64,000 bases of DNA from Laterigemmans sp052161645 (GCA_052161645.1 CP197414.1); one strand, 5' to 3'; shown: positions 42,512-52,575, numbered from the stretch's first letter. Notes: generated by a model not told the origin, from the sequence alone. Translations and numbers: made by a program.

Positions 42512-45244
42512 TTAAGCAAAATAAGGATTCGGCTTATCAGGGTTATAACCCAGGTCGGTAATTGCTTGAGCAACTTCCTGGTTGCTGAACACACCCTGAC
42601 GGCTCAAACGATATAGAGCGGCGATCGTAATACTTTCCGCATCCACCTCAAAGTGGCGTCGCAGGGTTGGGCGAGTTTCGCTGCGTCCCATGCCATCGGT
42701 ACCGAGCACGTAATAATCGCCAGGAATCCAAGGGGTTAGTTGTTCGCCCAAAGCGCGAACATAATCGCTGGCCGAGATAAACGGTCCAGAGACCCCGTCG
42801 AGCACCGACTCTAAGTAGCTGACGCGTGGCTCTTCGGTGGGATGCAACATGTTCCAGCGTTGGCAATCGGCCGCTTCGCGTCGCAGTTGGGTGTAACTGG
42901 TTACGCTCCACACATCGCTGGCAATGTTGTATTTCTCTGCCAGCAGAGTTTGGGCTTTGAGGGCGTAATTCAGAATCGCGCCGCTGCCAAACAATTGCAC
43001 CCGGCCCTTGGGCGAATCGACTTCTTGCGAGCGGAAGCGGTAGATTCCCTTGATGATCCCCTCTTCGACTCCCTCTGGCATATCAGGATGGACATAGTTT
43101 TCATTCTCGGCCGTGATGTAGTAGATCGCTTGTTCGCCATCTTGGTACATCCGTTTGAGGCCATCCATCACAATCACCGTGGTCTCATAAGCCCAAGCGG
43201 GGTCGTATGCTCGCACGGTTGGGAAAGCAATGGCGTTGAGCAGGCTATGACCGTCTTGGTGCTGGAGCCCTTCGCCATTGAGCGTGGTCCGGCCCGCGGT
43301 ACCACCGATCAAAAATCCCTTGGCCCGCATGTCGGCAGCGGCCCAAATGAGATCCCCAATCCGCTGGAAGCCAAACATTGAGTAATAAATATAGAAGGGA
43401 ATCATGTTGATGCCATGAGCCGAATAAGCGGTCCCAGCAGCACAGAAACTGCTCATCGAACCGGCCTCGGTGATCCCTTCTTCGAGAATCTGACCGTCTT
43501 TGGCTTCTTTGTAGTAGAGCACCTGCTGACTATCGACCGGTTCGTACAACTGGCCCGAGTGTGCATAGATGCCAACTTGGCGGAACATCCCTTCCATCCC
43601 AAAGGTGCGCGATTCGTCAGGCACGATGGGAACGATATGTTTGCCGATCTTTTTGTCGCGACAGAGAGCGGTCAATAGGCGAACGAAGCCCATTGTGGTG
43701 CTCATCTCTTTATTTTCGCTACCCGCGGTGAACTTTTCATAGTCGGCCAAGCCGGGAACTTCCACCGTGGGGTGTTCGGTCGGCCGCGAAGGCACCGAAC
43801 CGCCCAGGGCGGCGCGTCGTTCCTTGAGATAACGAATTTCTTGACTCGACTCGGGCGGCTTGTAAAAAGGCGCGTTGCCGACTTCATCATCACTGATGGG
43901 AATGCCAAAGCGGGTGCGGAATTCGAGGCACTCTTCTTCGTTCAATTTCTTTTGGTTGTGGGCAATGTTGCGGCCCTCGCCGGCTTCGCCCAAGCCATAG
44001 CCTTTTACCGTTTTGGCCAAGATCACCGTCGGCTTCCCGTTGTTCATCTCAGTCGCTTTCTTGTATGCGGCAAAGACTTTTTCCGGGTCATGACCGCCGC
44101 GACGGAGTTTCTCCAGGCGTTCGTCGGAGTAATTCTTTACCAAGTCCAACAACTGCGGGTACTTGCCGAAGAAATGCTCGCGGATGTAGCTGCCCGGCAT
44201 GCCCGTGTACTTTTGGTACTGGCCGTCAACAACTTCGCCCATCCGTTTGACCAACAAACCGGTCTCATCGCGTTGCAGCAAAGAGTCCCAATCGTCGCCC
44301 CACACGACCTTGATGACATTCCAGCCGGCACCGCGGAATAATGATTCCAGCTCTTGGATGATCTTGCCGTTGCCCCGCACGGGGCCGTCGAGTCGCTGCA
44401 GGTTGCAGTTGATGACAAAGATGAGATTATCAAGATGCTCACGGGAAGCCAAGGTGATGGCGCCGAGGGACTCGGGTTCATCACATTCACCATCGCCCAA
44501 GAAGGCCCAGACGCGTTGCTGGGAAGTGTCTTTCAGGCCGCGATCGCGAAGGTATTTGTTAAAGCGGGCTTGATAGATCGACATGATCGGCCCGAGCCCC
44601 ATCGATACAGTGGGGTATTCCCAAAAACCGGGCATCAGCCAAGGGTGAGGATAGCTGCTGAGTCCGGGGGTTTCTTGCAATTCACGACGAAAGCAATTCA
44701 GGTTTTCTTCGGTCAAACGACCTTCCAGGAAAGCACGACTGTACATCCCCGGCGAGGCGTGCCCTTGGAAGTAAATCGTATCGCCCGAGTAACCATCTTC
44801 GCCACGGCCGCGGAAGAAGTGATTGAACGCAACCTCGTACAGCGTTGCGCTCGAGGCGAACGTGCTGATGTGCCCTCCCAAGCCATCGAACTTTTTGTTG
44901 GCTCGCGTCACCATCGCCATCGCATTCCAGCGGATGATCGACTTGATGCGACGTTCCAGCTCACGGTTGCCCGGATACGCAGGCTGTTCGGAAACTGGGA
45001 TCGTGTTGATGTAGGGCGTGGTGGTGGTGCCAGCCACATCGACACCTTCCTGGGCAGCGCGATTTCGCAGCTGTTCGAGCAGAAAACGCAGGCGTTCCGC
45101 CCCTTTCGTCTTAAGGACATAGTCGAGCGAACTGAGCCACTCGGATGTCTCTACGGGGTCAATATCAGCAGCATCCGTGGTATCTTTCAACTCACCTAAC
45201 TGCTGTTTTACTTCGGCCTTGGCAACCGCATGCGAATCGGACAT
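42512..45244 (-). CDS. aceE: Pyruvate dehydrogenase E1, homodimeric type
   Basis: The 910-residue thiamine-diphosphate enzyme decarboxylates pyruvate and acetylates E2. AceE-type features: IRWNAMAMVTRANKKFDGLG near 103-122, GHASPGMYSRAFLEGRL, the ThDP motif beginning GDGECDEPESLG at about 250, TVKGYGLGEAGEGRNIAHNQ, and the C-terminal VLGTDGMGRSETRPTLRRHF. The length (about 890 in E. coli) is normal. It is the first gene of aceE-aceF-dinB-like. Confidence 0.97.
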   Translation of the reverse strand: MSDSHAVAKAEVKQQLGELKDTTDAADIDPVETSEWLSSLDYVLKTKGAERLRFLLEQLRNRAAQEGVDVAGTTTTPYINTIPVSEQPAYPGNRELERRIKSIIRWNAMAMVTRANKKFDGLGGHISTFASSATLYEVAFNHFFRGRGEDGYSGDTIYFQGHASPGMYSRAFLEGRLTEENLNCFRRELQETPGLSSYPHPWLMPGFWEYPTVSMGLGPIMSIYQARFNKYLRDRGLKDTSQQRVWAFLGDGECDEPESLGAITLASREHLDNLIFVINCNLQRLDGPVRGNGKIIQELESLFRGAGWNVIKVVWGDDWDSLLQRDETGLLVKRMGEVVDGQYQKYTGMPGSYIREHFFGKYPQLLDLVKNYSDERLEKLRRGGHDPEKVFAAYKKATEMNNGKPTVILAKTVKGYGLGEAGEGRNIAHNQKKLNEEECLEFRTRFGIPISDDEVGNAPFYKPPESSQEIRYLKERRAALGGSVPSRPTEHPTVEVPGLADYEKFTAGSENKEMSTTMGFVRLLTALCRDKKIGKHIVPIVPDESRTFGMEGMFRQVGIYAHSGQLYEPVDSQQVLYYKEAKDGQILEEGITEAGSMSSFCAAGTAYSAHGINMIPFYIYYSMFGFQRIGDLIWAAADMRAKGFLIGGTAGRTTLNGEGLQHQDGHSLLNAIAFPTVRAYDPAWAYETTVIVMDGLKRMYQDGEQAIYYITAENENYVHPDMPEGVEEGIIKGIYRFRSQEVDSPKGRVQLFGSGAILNYALKAQTLLAEKYNIASDVWSVTSYTQLRREAADCQRWNMLHPTEEPRVSYLESVLDGVSGPFISASDYVRALGEQLTPWIPGDYYVLGTDGMGRSETRPTLRRHFEVDAESITIAALYRLSRQGVFSNQEVAQAITDLGYNPDKPNPYFA

Positions 45245-45396
45245 AGAAGTTTCGTCTCTTCCGTTGGAAGCTATTCTTTATAATCCCAAAGGGCAACCGA
45301 CCGATCGATTCGGGAGGCTACCCGGAAGCCTAGCGGGAATGCTCCCTTTTCGGCAAGGGTGAGCAATCCCTTTCACACATCTGAACTTATCTAATC

Positions 45397-46485
45397 TCAG
45401 TCACTCGAAATAGCATAGTCACTCGGCTTCCTGCCCTTTTGGTACCCACCGAACCCGTACTCTGTCGGGTTAAATGTTCCCACGACCTCGATCGACAAAT
45501 CGGGAGTGATTTTTTCTTCGAGGCCAACCGCCCAGAAGGTGGCATTCACCAGCAGACGCCTGACACCGGCGTTTGGCAAATCAGTTGCTGCTCCCATTGT
45601 TGTGCAGAAGACTCGAGCACCATTATAGGTCTTAACCCAAGCGATGGGCATCATGGGGTCATTCTTTTTGCCATCAACCGGTTGGTCCTGCGGAGACATA
45701 CCTTGGAGGACTTGCCCCAAAACCAGTGGTTGGCTGTCGCCCGGCAATGGCAACCGTACGCCATAAACGTCGGTGGGGCCCCAGATATCCCCCGACTCAA
45801 TGCCGCTCAGCAGGGGATGCGAGCCGGCTTCGGCGGGAATGATTCCGCGGGTGCTTTCGACTTTGTGGTGACCGTGGTGGTTAATCCAGGTTTCCCCCAG
45901 CACTTGGCGACCGAAGCCTTGGCGGAAATCTTCGTCACGGGAATTGAAACTAAATTTGGCGAATTTACGATCCCCGGGAATATTGAATGCGTGGGTGGCG
46001 GTTCTCAGGCCAATGACTGGCTTGCCAGCAGCAAGATAATCGGCGATGTGCTGCATCTGATCGTCGGGCAGGTTGCGGAAGCGGGTCGCGATGACCATTA
46101 AATCGGCTGTTTTGAGTGCTTCCAGGCCGGGGATGTTGTCGCTCGTGTCGGGTGAGATTTCGCCCGTTTTGGGATCGATGGCGAAGAGCGTTGTGCAACG
46201 AAAACCGTGCCGAGCTGAGAGGATTTTGGCCAATTGGGGCAAAGCTTCTTCGCTGCGATACTCTTCGTCGCCGGAGATCAAGACAACGTGTTTCCCCTTG
46301 CCCGGCCCGTCACCACCGGGAAAATCGAGCCACTGGGCGTCGGCCGCCGGCAGCGGCTGTGGTTGCATCCATCCCAGCAGGCACATCAGAACAAGTGTTA
46401 GCCGACGAGTAAAACGCAGCTTGATGCCGCGTGGGGACCGGGTGGAACCGTTATTTTCCGCGCGAATGCATTGCATGACCGGCAA
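45397..46485 (-). CDS. Exported ThuA-domain protein
   Basis: The 362-residue protein has a signal peptide (RLTLVLMCLLGWMQPQPLPA). The ThuA/glutamine-amidotransferase-like fold follows: HVVLISGDEEYRSEEALPQL, ADLMVIATRFRNLPDDQM, AAGKPVIGLRTATHAFN, then WINHHGHHKVESTRGI and VFCTTMGAATDLPNAGVRRL. ThuA-like proteins of planctomycetes often accompany sugar-degradation genes; none are adjacent. The substrate is unknown. Confidence 0.88.
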   Translation of the reverse strand: MPVMQCIRAENNGSTRSPRGIKLRFTRRLTLVLMCLLGWMQPQPLPAADAQWLDFPGGDGPGKGKHVVLISGDEEYRSEEALPQLAKILSARHGFRCTTLFAIDPKTGEISPDTSDNIPGLEALKTADLMVIATRFRNLPDDQMQHIADYLAAGKPVIGLRTATHAFNIPGDRKFAKFSFNSRDEDFRQGFGRQVLGETWINHHGHHKVESTRGIIPAEAGSHPLLSGIESGDIWGPTDVYGVRLPLPGDSQPLVLGQVLQGMSPQDQPVDGKKNDPMMPIAWVKTYNGARVFCTTMGAATDLPNAGVRRLLVNATFWAVGLEEKITPDLSIEVVGTFNPTEYGFGGYQKGRKPSDYAISSD

Positions 46486-46688
46486 CCAAATTAGGGGAGA
46501 GGGTGATCGGAGGGGAGCGTTGACGCTTCGCGATTATAACCACTAATTTCGCCCAGGGGGATTGCTGGATAGAACGTTGCAAATCAATTTCCGTAAGATC
46601 GCTTATCCGCCTAGTGGCCGCTGGCTCTATCGGGCAGAATAGAGGTCGGCAGACCTACGACATCCCTCACTTGGAAATGGCTTGACTG

Positions 46689-47363
46689 ATGGCTGCAAAG
46701 CCCGTTACTCAAACGCAATCGCCTGCGACCTTGATTGAGGTGGACGGTCGAATCGTAAACTTGCGAAACCGCAACTTGGCCGCCTTGCTCGCTTGGCTTG
46801 TCCCCGGAGCGGGCCATTATTACCAGGGGCGCCGGTCCAAAGCGGCCCTCTTTTTTCTAGTCATCATGACGACCTACTTTGTCGGTTTTGCGATCGGCGG
46901 CGGGCATGTGGTGTACGCTTCGTGGGTGCCCGGTGACAAACGCTGGCATTATGTCTGCCAATTAGGAGCAGGAGCCGTTTCCTTGCCGGCACTGATTCAA
47001 GCCAATCATCTCAGCAAGAACACCGATTTCACCAACCCCGCTGGTCAAACCCGCCGCGATTTCAAACCATATTGGGGCGGTTTCATGGCCCCGCCGCGAC
47101 GGCCGGTACAGGAAGACAAGGCAGACGACATCGCAGCTTGGTATGCCAGGCTGGGGGCTGGTTACGAAATGGGTACTTGGTACACCATGATCGCCGGGTT
47201 GCTAAACATTTTAGTCATTTATGACGCCTTCTCCGGCCCGCTTTCGACACCGATCAGCGGTCGCAAGCGGGACGACAATACGCCGGCCGACGAGGATGCG
47301 GTGGCGGAAAGTTCCCCAGCGGCAGCGAACTCGGCGGAGACTGGCCCGGCGGAAAAAACTTAG
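46689..47363 (+). CDS. Planctomycete multipass membrane protein, probably DUF6677
   Basis: The 224-residue protein begins with a TM2-like motif: NLAALLAWLVPGAGHYYQGR followed by a second helix (AALFFLVIMTTYFVGFAIGG). Two more hydrophobic segments are at about 92-108 and 165-182. A charged tail ends it. The arrangement fits an uncharacterised planctomycete family, which I take to be DUF6677, named from memory. It precedes a 63-residue membrane protein and gyrB on the same strand. Confidence 0.72.
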   Translation: MAAKPVTQTQSPATLIEVDGRIVNLRNRNLAALLAWLVPGAGHYYQGRRSKAALFFLVIMTTYFVGFAIGGGHVVYASWVPGDKRWHYVCQLGAGAVSLPALIQANHLSKNTDFTNPAGQTRRDFKPYWGGFMAPPRRPVQEDKADDIAAWYARLGAGYEMGTWYTMIAGLLNILVIYDAFSGPLSTPISGRKRDDNTPADEDAVAESSPAAANSAETGPAEKT

Positions 47364-47439
47364 CATTCGTCGAACTGGCATTCGTCGAACTGGTATTCTC
47401 TCGCTCTCAACAACTCCTTTTTTACCGACAACACGACCG

Positions 47440-47631
47440 ATGCTCTCCCTTTCCCCCACTTATCTGCTTTATTACTTGCCCCTGCTGATTGCGATCAGTG
47501 TTGTGTATGGGGGCACGCGGCACGAGGAGATGGGCATCATTATGCGTCAAGCCGTGCATACCGCTTATTGGGTCACAGCCTTCATGGGGGTGATTTTTTT
47601 GATACTGCTGGTTGTGGGGTGGCTGATTTAA
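47440..47631 (+). CDS. Small two-helix membrane protein
   Basis: The 63-residue product has two hydrophobic helices: PTYLLYYLPLLIAISVVYGG and AYWVTAFMGVIFLILLVVGW, separated by a charged loop (TRHEEMGIIMRQAVH). The frame is open far upstream, but the ATG at 47440 gives a compact protein. It lies between the DUF6677-like gene and gyrB, 76 and 162 nt away. Function unknown. Confidence 0.68.
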   Translation: MLSLSPTYLLYYLPLLIAISVVYGGTRHEEMGIIMRQAVHTAYWVTAFMGVIFLILLVVGWLI

Positions 47632-47793
47632 GTCGAGCGGCCTGCCGGAGCGGCAGGAATTCGCAGATCGAAGCGACACGAATTTGGAGATGTCGCCAGA
47701 TAGCTCTGTGTGGCGTCGCGTTGGCGAGGCAAAACCGCTAAAATCTACAGCCGTGTCTATTTAACCGAACTTCTCGTTCACAGACGACCATCG

Positions 47794-50379
47794 ATGAGTG
47801 AAGCTGACAAGCCAGAATCCACGGAACCTTCCGACTCCTCAGTCCCTCAACCGTCGTCCGTATCGCCGGATTCCAGCCCATCAGTGTCTGACAGTTTGCC
47901 GATCGCCAATAGCGAATACACATCGACTGACCTCCAGCACCTCTCCGATTTGGAGCACGTACGTGAGCGGCCGAGCATGTACATCGGCGATACCACTTCG
48001 CGAGGGCTGCACCACTTGGTTTACGAAGTGGTCGACAACTCGATCGACGAAGCGATGGCCGGTTTTGCCAAACACGTCTCGGTTACCGTGCACACCGACG
48101 GCAGCGTCACGGTGGAGGATGACGGCCGTGGGATTCCGGTCGATTTGCACGAGCAATTAACGGAAGAATTCGAGCGCGACGTGACGACGCTCGAAGGCGT
48201 TATGACCGTGTTGAAGTTTGGTGGCAAGTTTCAAAAAGGCGCTTATCAAACCTCCGGCGGTCTGCACGGTGTGGGCGTGACCGTGGTGAACTTCCTCAGC
48301 CAGTGGGCGGAAGTCGAAGTCAGTCGTGACGGCTTCGTGTACACGCAGCAGTATGAACGTGGCGTCCCGATGGGACCGGTCAAGAAAGGCCGGGAGACAA
48401 AAAAGGTGGGGACAAAAACCACCTTTAAACCTGACCCGCAGATTTTCCAAGTCACCAAATATAACTTCGATACTTTGTTCAAACGTTTACAAGAGCTAGC
48501 GTTTTTGAACTCGGGAGTGCGAATTAAGTTTCACGACGAGCGGAATGGCGAATCGGGCGATTTCCATTACACCCGCGGGATCGTGGAATTTGTCGAGCAC
48601 TTGAATCGGGCCAGCGACACGCTGCACAGTGACGTGATTTTGTTCAGCGGCACGCGAGAATCGATTCAATATGAAATCGCTTTGCAATACAGCACTGAAT
48701 TTACCGAAACCGTGCAGTCTTACGTCAACAATATTCACACGATCGAAGGGGGCACTCACGTTAGTGGTTTCCGCTCCGCGTTGACGCGAACCCTGAACAA
48801 CTACGGCCGTAAAGAAAATTTATTCAAAGGCATCACCCCGGGGGGCGACGACTTTCGCGAGGGGCTGACGGCTGTCATCAGCGTCCGGGTTCCGCACCCA
48901 CAATTCGAAGGCCAAACGAAAACGAAACTTGGCAATAACGATGTCGAAGGGGTGGTCAACCAGGCTGTCGGCGAATTGTTGTCGAAGTACTTGGAGGAAA
49001 ACCCACGGACCGCTAAAGCGATCGTCCGCAAAGGGCTGCTCGCGGCCGAGGCCAGAGAGGCGGCGCGAAAAGCGAAAGATTTGCTGCGAAAGCGAAAAGA
49101 CGCGCTTGGTGGCGGCGGTTTGCCTGGCAAACTACGGGATTGCATTAGCAAAAAAATGGAAGAATGCGAAGTCTACCTCGTCGAAGGTGACTCGGCCGGC
49201 GGGTCGGCCGAGGGGGGACGGATGCGGGAATTCCAAGCTATCCTGCCGCTGCGCGGAAAGATCATCAACGCTTACAAAAGCCGTGAAGATAAGGTGCTGG
49301 CGAATGAAGAAGTCCAGTCGATGATCCAGGCCATCGGCACGGGGATTGGCGTCGATCAAGATCTTACCAAACGGCGTTACAACAAAGTCATCATCATGAC
49401 TGACGCCGACGTCGACGGCAGCCACATTCGTACGCTGTTGCTGTGCTTTTTCTACCGGCAAATGTACCAGCTCTGCGCCGGCGGACACGTATTCGTCGCT
49501 CAGCCGCCGCTGTATCGCGTCGTGCACGGACAGAAGCGATATTACGTGCAAACTGAAGATGAAATGCGGACCCAACTGTTGGATCGTGGTTTGCAAGATT
49601 CAGCCCTCGAATCCGACACTGGCCGGCGGCTCGATGGGGACGAAATGCGGCGACTTTGTGCGGCCCTCGCCACCATCGAAGACTCGATCATCGCTTTGGA
49701 ACGTCGGGGGATTAACCTCAAGGCCCATGCGGAGCGGCAAGACCCGGTCAGCGGTCGGATGCCACCCTACCACCTGTTTGTCGGCGTGGAAGATTTCTGG
49801 TTTGCCGACAAAGCGGAAGTTGAGCAATTGCTAGAGTCTCGCGGGTTATCTTTGGAACCGGACGAAGAGCCGGAGACACCTGAGGATGGGAGTGGTGAAG
49901 CCGATGGTGCGGCCAGCGGCGAAGCACAACCGCCCAAAATTGATAAGCCAGCCGTGCACTTGGTCGAGTTGCATGAAGTGCGAACGATCAATTCGGGTCT
50001 CAAAGATTTGCGGGAAATGCAGTTTGACGTTCAAGATCTGATCCCCGAAGAACGGACCGGCATGACCGTGCCCCGCTTCGAGCTGGTTCGGGGCGAATCA
50101 CGACGCGGCTTGGAAGACCTCCGCGAATTGCTCCCCGAAGTGCGTGCGGCGGGTGAAAAAGGCTTGCAAGTCACTCGCTTTAAAGGTCTCGGCGAAATGA
50201 ATGCCGAGGAATTGCGGGAAACGACCCTCGACCCGGCAAATCGAACGCTCGTGCAAGTAAATCTCAATGATGCCGGTGCGGCCGACGAGATGTTTCGGCT
50301 ATTAATGGGCGACAAAGTCGAACCACGACGCGACTTTATTGAAAAGCATGCGTTGGATGTCCGCAACCTGGACGTTTAA
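47794..50379 (+). CDS. gyrB: DNA gyrase subunit B
   Basis: The 861-residue subunit has the GHKL ATPase (RPSMYIGDTTSRGLHHLVYE, VVDNSIDEAM, DDGRGIPVD, GLHGVGVTVVN) and the TOPRIM domain (YLVEGDSAGGSAEGGRMREF, IIMTDADVDGSHIRTLLL). The C-terminal RFKGLGEMNAEEL segment completes it. About 170 residues with an acidic stretch (EPDEEPETPEDGSGEADGAA) are inserted between TOPRIM and RFKGLGEM. Homology and the Ser/Pro-rich leader support the ATG at 47794. No gyrA follows. Confidence 0.96.
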   Translation: MSEADKPESTEPSDSSVPQPSSVSPDSSPSVSDSLPIANSEYTSTDLQHLSDLEHVRERPSMYIGDTTSRGLHHLVYEVVDNSIDEAMAGFAKHVSVTVHTDGSVTVEDDGRGIPVDLHEQLTEEFERDVTTLEGVMTVLKFGGKFQKGAYQTSGGLHGVGVTVVNFLSQWAEVEVSRDGFVYTQQYERGVPMGPVKKGRETKKVGTKTTFKPDPQIFQVTKYNFDTLFKRLQELAFLNSGVRIKFHDERNGESGDFHYTRGIVEFVEHLNRASDTLHSDVILFSGTRESIQYEIALQYSTEFTETVQSYVNNIHTIEGGTHVSGFRSALTRTLNNYGRKENLFKGITPGGDDFREGLTAVISVRVPHPQFEGQTKTKLGNNDVEGVVNQAVGELLSKYLEENPRTAKAIVRKGLLAAEAREAARKAKDLLRKRKDALGGGGLPGKLRDCISKKMEECEVYLVEGDSAGGSAEGGRMREFQAILPLRGKIINAYKSREDKVLANEEVQSMIQAIGTGIGVDQDLTKRRYNKVIIMTDADVDGSHIRTLLLCFFYRQMYQLCAGGHVFVAQPPLYRVVHGQKRYYVQTEDEMRTQLLDRGLQDSALESDTGRRLDGDEMRRLCAALATIEDSIIALERRGINLKAHAERQDPVSGRMPPYHLFVGVEDFWFADKAEVEQLLESRGLSLEPDEEPETPEDGSGEADGAASGEAQPPKIDKPAVHLVELHEVRTINSGLKDLREMQFDVQDLIPEERTGMTVPRFELVRGESRRGLEDLRELLPEVRAAGEKGLQVTRFKGLGEMNAEELRETTLDPANRTLVQVNLNDAGAADEMFRLLMGDKVEPRRDFIEKHALDVRNLDV

Positions 50380-50461
50380 TTGCGAATTCCCCCCTTGGCG
50401 AAAATTCCTCCGGTGTGCGATACTCACCGATTCTACTAACCGAACATAGGAGACGTTTGAC

Positions 50462-51502
50462 GTGTACAAGAATTTTTCCGCGCCCCTGTTAGGAATTTCC
50501 GGTCGCCAGAGCGAACTGATCGAACTGGCGCTGACCTACGGCTTCAGGGGTATCGACGTTGACATGACCGACATGGTCAAACGCAGTCAGCGGACTGATT
50601 TTGACGATGCGTCTAAGTATTTGCGAGCTGCCGATATTCTCATCGGCGGCTTCAATGCCGACGTCAACTTAGATGCCGACGACGCCACCTTCGCGACCCA
50701 ACTGGAAGGTCTCCAAGCGGTTGCCGAAACTGCCGCGAAATTAGAAGTCAAACGGGCATTCACAATGCTGCCCCCAGCGACCGATCGCATGCCGGTCACC
50801 GAATTTTTTGATATTCTCCGCGATCGCCTCGCCAAGATCGGCGAAGTGCTCGGTCAACATGGCATCAAGCTGGGCGTCGGCTTCAACGCCGCCAGCGAAG
50901 TCATCGATGGCAAACAATTCGAGATCATTCGCAACGTGGATAGCTTCTTGTCGCTCGTCGGCAGTGTTTCTTCAGAGCACGTTGGCTTCATCATCGACAG
51001 CTGGCACTGGCACGTGGGTGGTGGCACGCTGGAACAATTGCACGGTATCGATCCGTCTCGCGTGTGCATCGTGCGGCTGGCTGATATTACCCCCGATGTT
51101 ACCGCCGCCGATGCCAAATTGAGCGACCGCAGCGTCCCAGTAATTGACGGCACGATTGATCAAGTTGCCATCATCAAGTGGCTGGCCGAGAACAACTTCG
51201 CTGGCCCAGTGTTGGCTTGTGCCTCAGCCGCTAAGGCTAAAGGCCAAACCCGCGAGTCGATCGTCAACAAAGCCCAAGAGGGTATCGACAATATCTTCCG
51301 CGCCGCTGGATTGACCGTCGAACCACGACCGATGGACATGATCCAAACCATGTACAGCATGGACGACGATGACGCCTTGGAAGGTCGCAGTCGCGCACCG
51401 CGAGTCAAAGCGGATGACGACAAAGCGGAACTCGATGGTGTCGAAGATGAAATCAGTGAAGATTCCGATGACGAAGCTTCGGTGCCAGGCGTTTCCCTGT
51501 AA
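50462..51502 (+). CDS. TIM-barrel sugar isomerase/epimerase-like protein with acidic tail
   Basis: The 346-residue protein has a xylose-isomerase-like TIM-barrel pattern: LALTYGFRGIDVDMTDM, GQHGIKLGVGFNAASEV, VGFIIDSWHWHVGGGTLEQL and CIVRLADITPDV, with Asp, His and Glu residues suited to a divalent metal site. Residues after 300 form an acidic tail (DDDKAELDGVEDEISEDSDD). It starts at a GTG, with the good ribosome site AGGAGA 8 nt upstream. Substrate unknown; an AP-endonuclease-2 fold member without DNA-repair evidence. Confidence 0.85.
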   Translation: MYKNFSAPLLGISGRQSELIELALTYGFRGIDVDMTDMVKRSQRTDFDDASKYLRAADILIGGFNADVNLDADDATFATQLEGLQAVAETAAKLEVKRAFTMLPPATDRMPVTEFFDILRDRLAKIGEVLGQHGIKLGVGFNAASEVIDGKQFEIIRNVDSFLSLVGSVSSEHVGFIIDSWHWHVGGGTLEQLHGIDPSRVCIVRLADITPDVTAADAKLSDRSVPVIDGTIDQVAIIKWLAENNFAGPVLACASAAKAKGQTRESIVNKAQEGIDNIFRAAGLTVEPRPMDMIQTMYSMDDDDALEGRSRAPRVKADDDKAELDGVEDEISEDSDDEASVPGVSL

Positions 51503-51603
51503 GTTTCTTAGAGCATCTCCTCGACTCTGCTAACTGGTTACCTTCCCGCTGCCGCAGGAAGGAACGCCACAGCGGTCGCCACACGCAACTCATCAGTGCC
51601 AGA

Positions 51604-51652
51604 CGAATGGGGGCGCGAACCAGATCTTTGGAGGCTGGTCGCGCCCCCATTC
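51604..51652. terminator. Very stable hairpin between convergent genes
   Basis: CGAATGGGGGCGCGAACCAG pairs with CTGGTCGCGCCCCCATTCG with a single A bulge, giving 19 bp and a 10-nt loop. It lies between convergent genes 101 nt after one stop and 131 nt from the other. No U-tract follows on either strand, so bidirectional termination or an RNA-protective role is inferred from position and stability only. Confidence 0.5.
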
Positions 51653-51782
51653 GCGAGCGGTGCTGAACGGGGCGAACGCTGAGTGGGGCAAGCAAGTGAG
51701 TTTGTGAGCGCCAAAACGCGTGATCTTCAGCGGCGAACGTGCGAATTGAGTGTGCTAAATCGTTAGCTTCAGCACCAGTCGC

Positions 51783-52112
51783 CTATTCATTCGCTGCCGC
51801 CGCTGTCTCCGCCGAATCGCTAGCGGTACCTCTGCGGCGAGTTCTTCTGCGGGGCTTGTTCGCACCCCATTCCTTCGTCAACGATTCGAAAACCTCGGGC
51901 GTTTCATAGCGGATGATATTTTTGCCTTCGGGCATTGGGCCGATCAATCCTCGAAATACCGGTAATCCCCGCAAATCGAGATCAGTGCTGCAATCGTCAA
52001 TACCGACTTGAGCGTGCGTGCGGAGCAGCGATTCAGAATCGGGGTAATCTCTAATCATCAGCGTGCCATCACCCGCACGAGTGACGACGCGAAACGTATC
52101 TTTCTTAGCCAT
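51783..52112 (-). CDS. Small basic-tailed protein of unknown function
   Basis: The 109-residue protein starts MAKKDTFRVVTRAGDGTLMI and has no domain I recognise. Residues 1-80 look like a compact alpha/beta fold. The tail is basic (KPRRRTRRRG) and then Ala/Glu-rich, suggesting nucleic-acid or ribosome contact. The ATG at 52112 is supported by a GGAGG Shine-Dalgarno 5 nt upstream; the frame is open to 52418, but upstream residues look non-coding. Confidence 0.7.
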   Translation of the reverse strand: MAKKDTFRVVTRAGDGTLMIRDYPDSESLLRTHAQVGIDDCSTDLDLRGLPVFRGLIGPMPEGKNIIRYETPEVFESLTKEWGANKPRRRTRRRGTASDSAETAAAANE

Positions 52113-52575
52113 GGATGCCTCCGCAAGCGGGAAGGGGAGAGGCGAGATTGGGAATCGACACACAACGTGCGGCGGGCGGTCTTTCTTTAAGCCATCTACG
52201 AAATTGGAAGGGTACGTAGTCAGGGCATGGCTCAAGTAACCGCCCGCGACGGGCTGGTGACGCAACTCGGGGCAACGAGGCGACTCGTGCTCCGAAAGTA
52301 ACCATCGGGCGGCCAAGCCCCGGAACACTAAAAAAGAATCGCCGCGCGTCTTGGCGGGAACATCGCTCGCTACGAGCATATAGGGAAGAACGTGAACCGT
52401 CGGTGCGAGCGTCAACACCGCCCCACGCCGTTAGGACCCTAGCGGCCGGAACAGCCCGGATGATAGGACACCTGCGAAACCCGGACGACAGGAGGCGACA
52501 AGTGCGATAGGATGGCGTGTGGACGGGCACGCGTCCCGAACGGTTTCATCATTCCCTCGACCCCGCTAACGCCGA
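52113..52575. other. Divergent intergenic region before the ExbB operon
   Basis: These 463 nt separate the small basic protein (minus) from exbB (plus) and should hold both promoters. The only structure seen is a pair of 14-nt direct repeats, CCCGGATGATAGGA (52455-52468) and CCCGGACGACAGGA (52480-52493), 25 nt apart, with a shorter echo GATAGGA (52506-52512). They could be an operator for the operon. No gene is supported. Confidence 0.4.

Noticed and set aside
49851..49960. Acidic insertion in GyrB as a possible novelty
   Set aside because: Insertions between TOPRIM and the RFKGLGEM motif are known in Gram-negative GyrB; only the exact acidic sequence is special.
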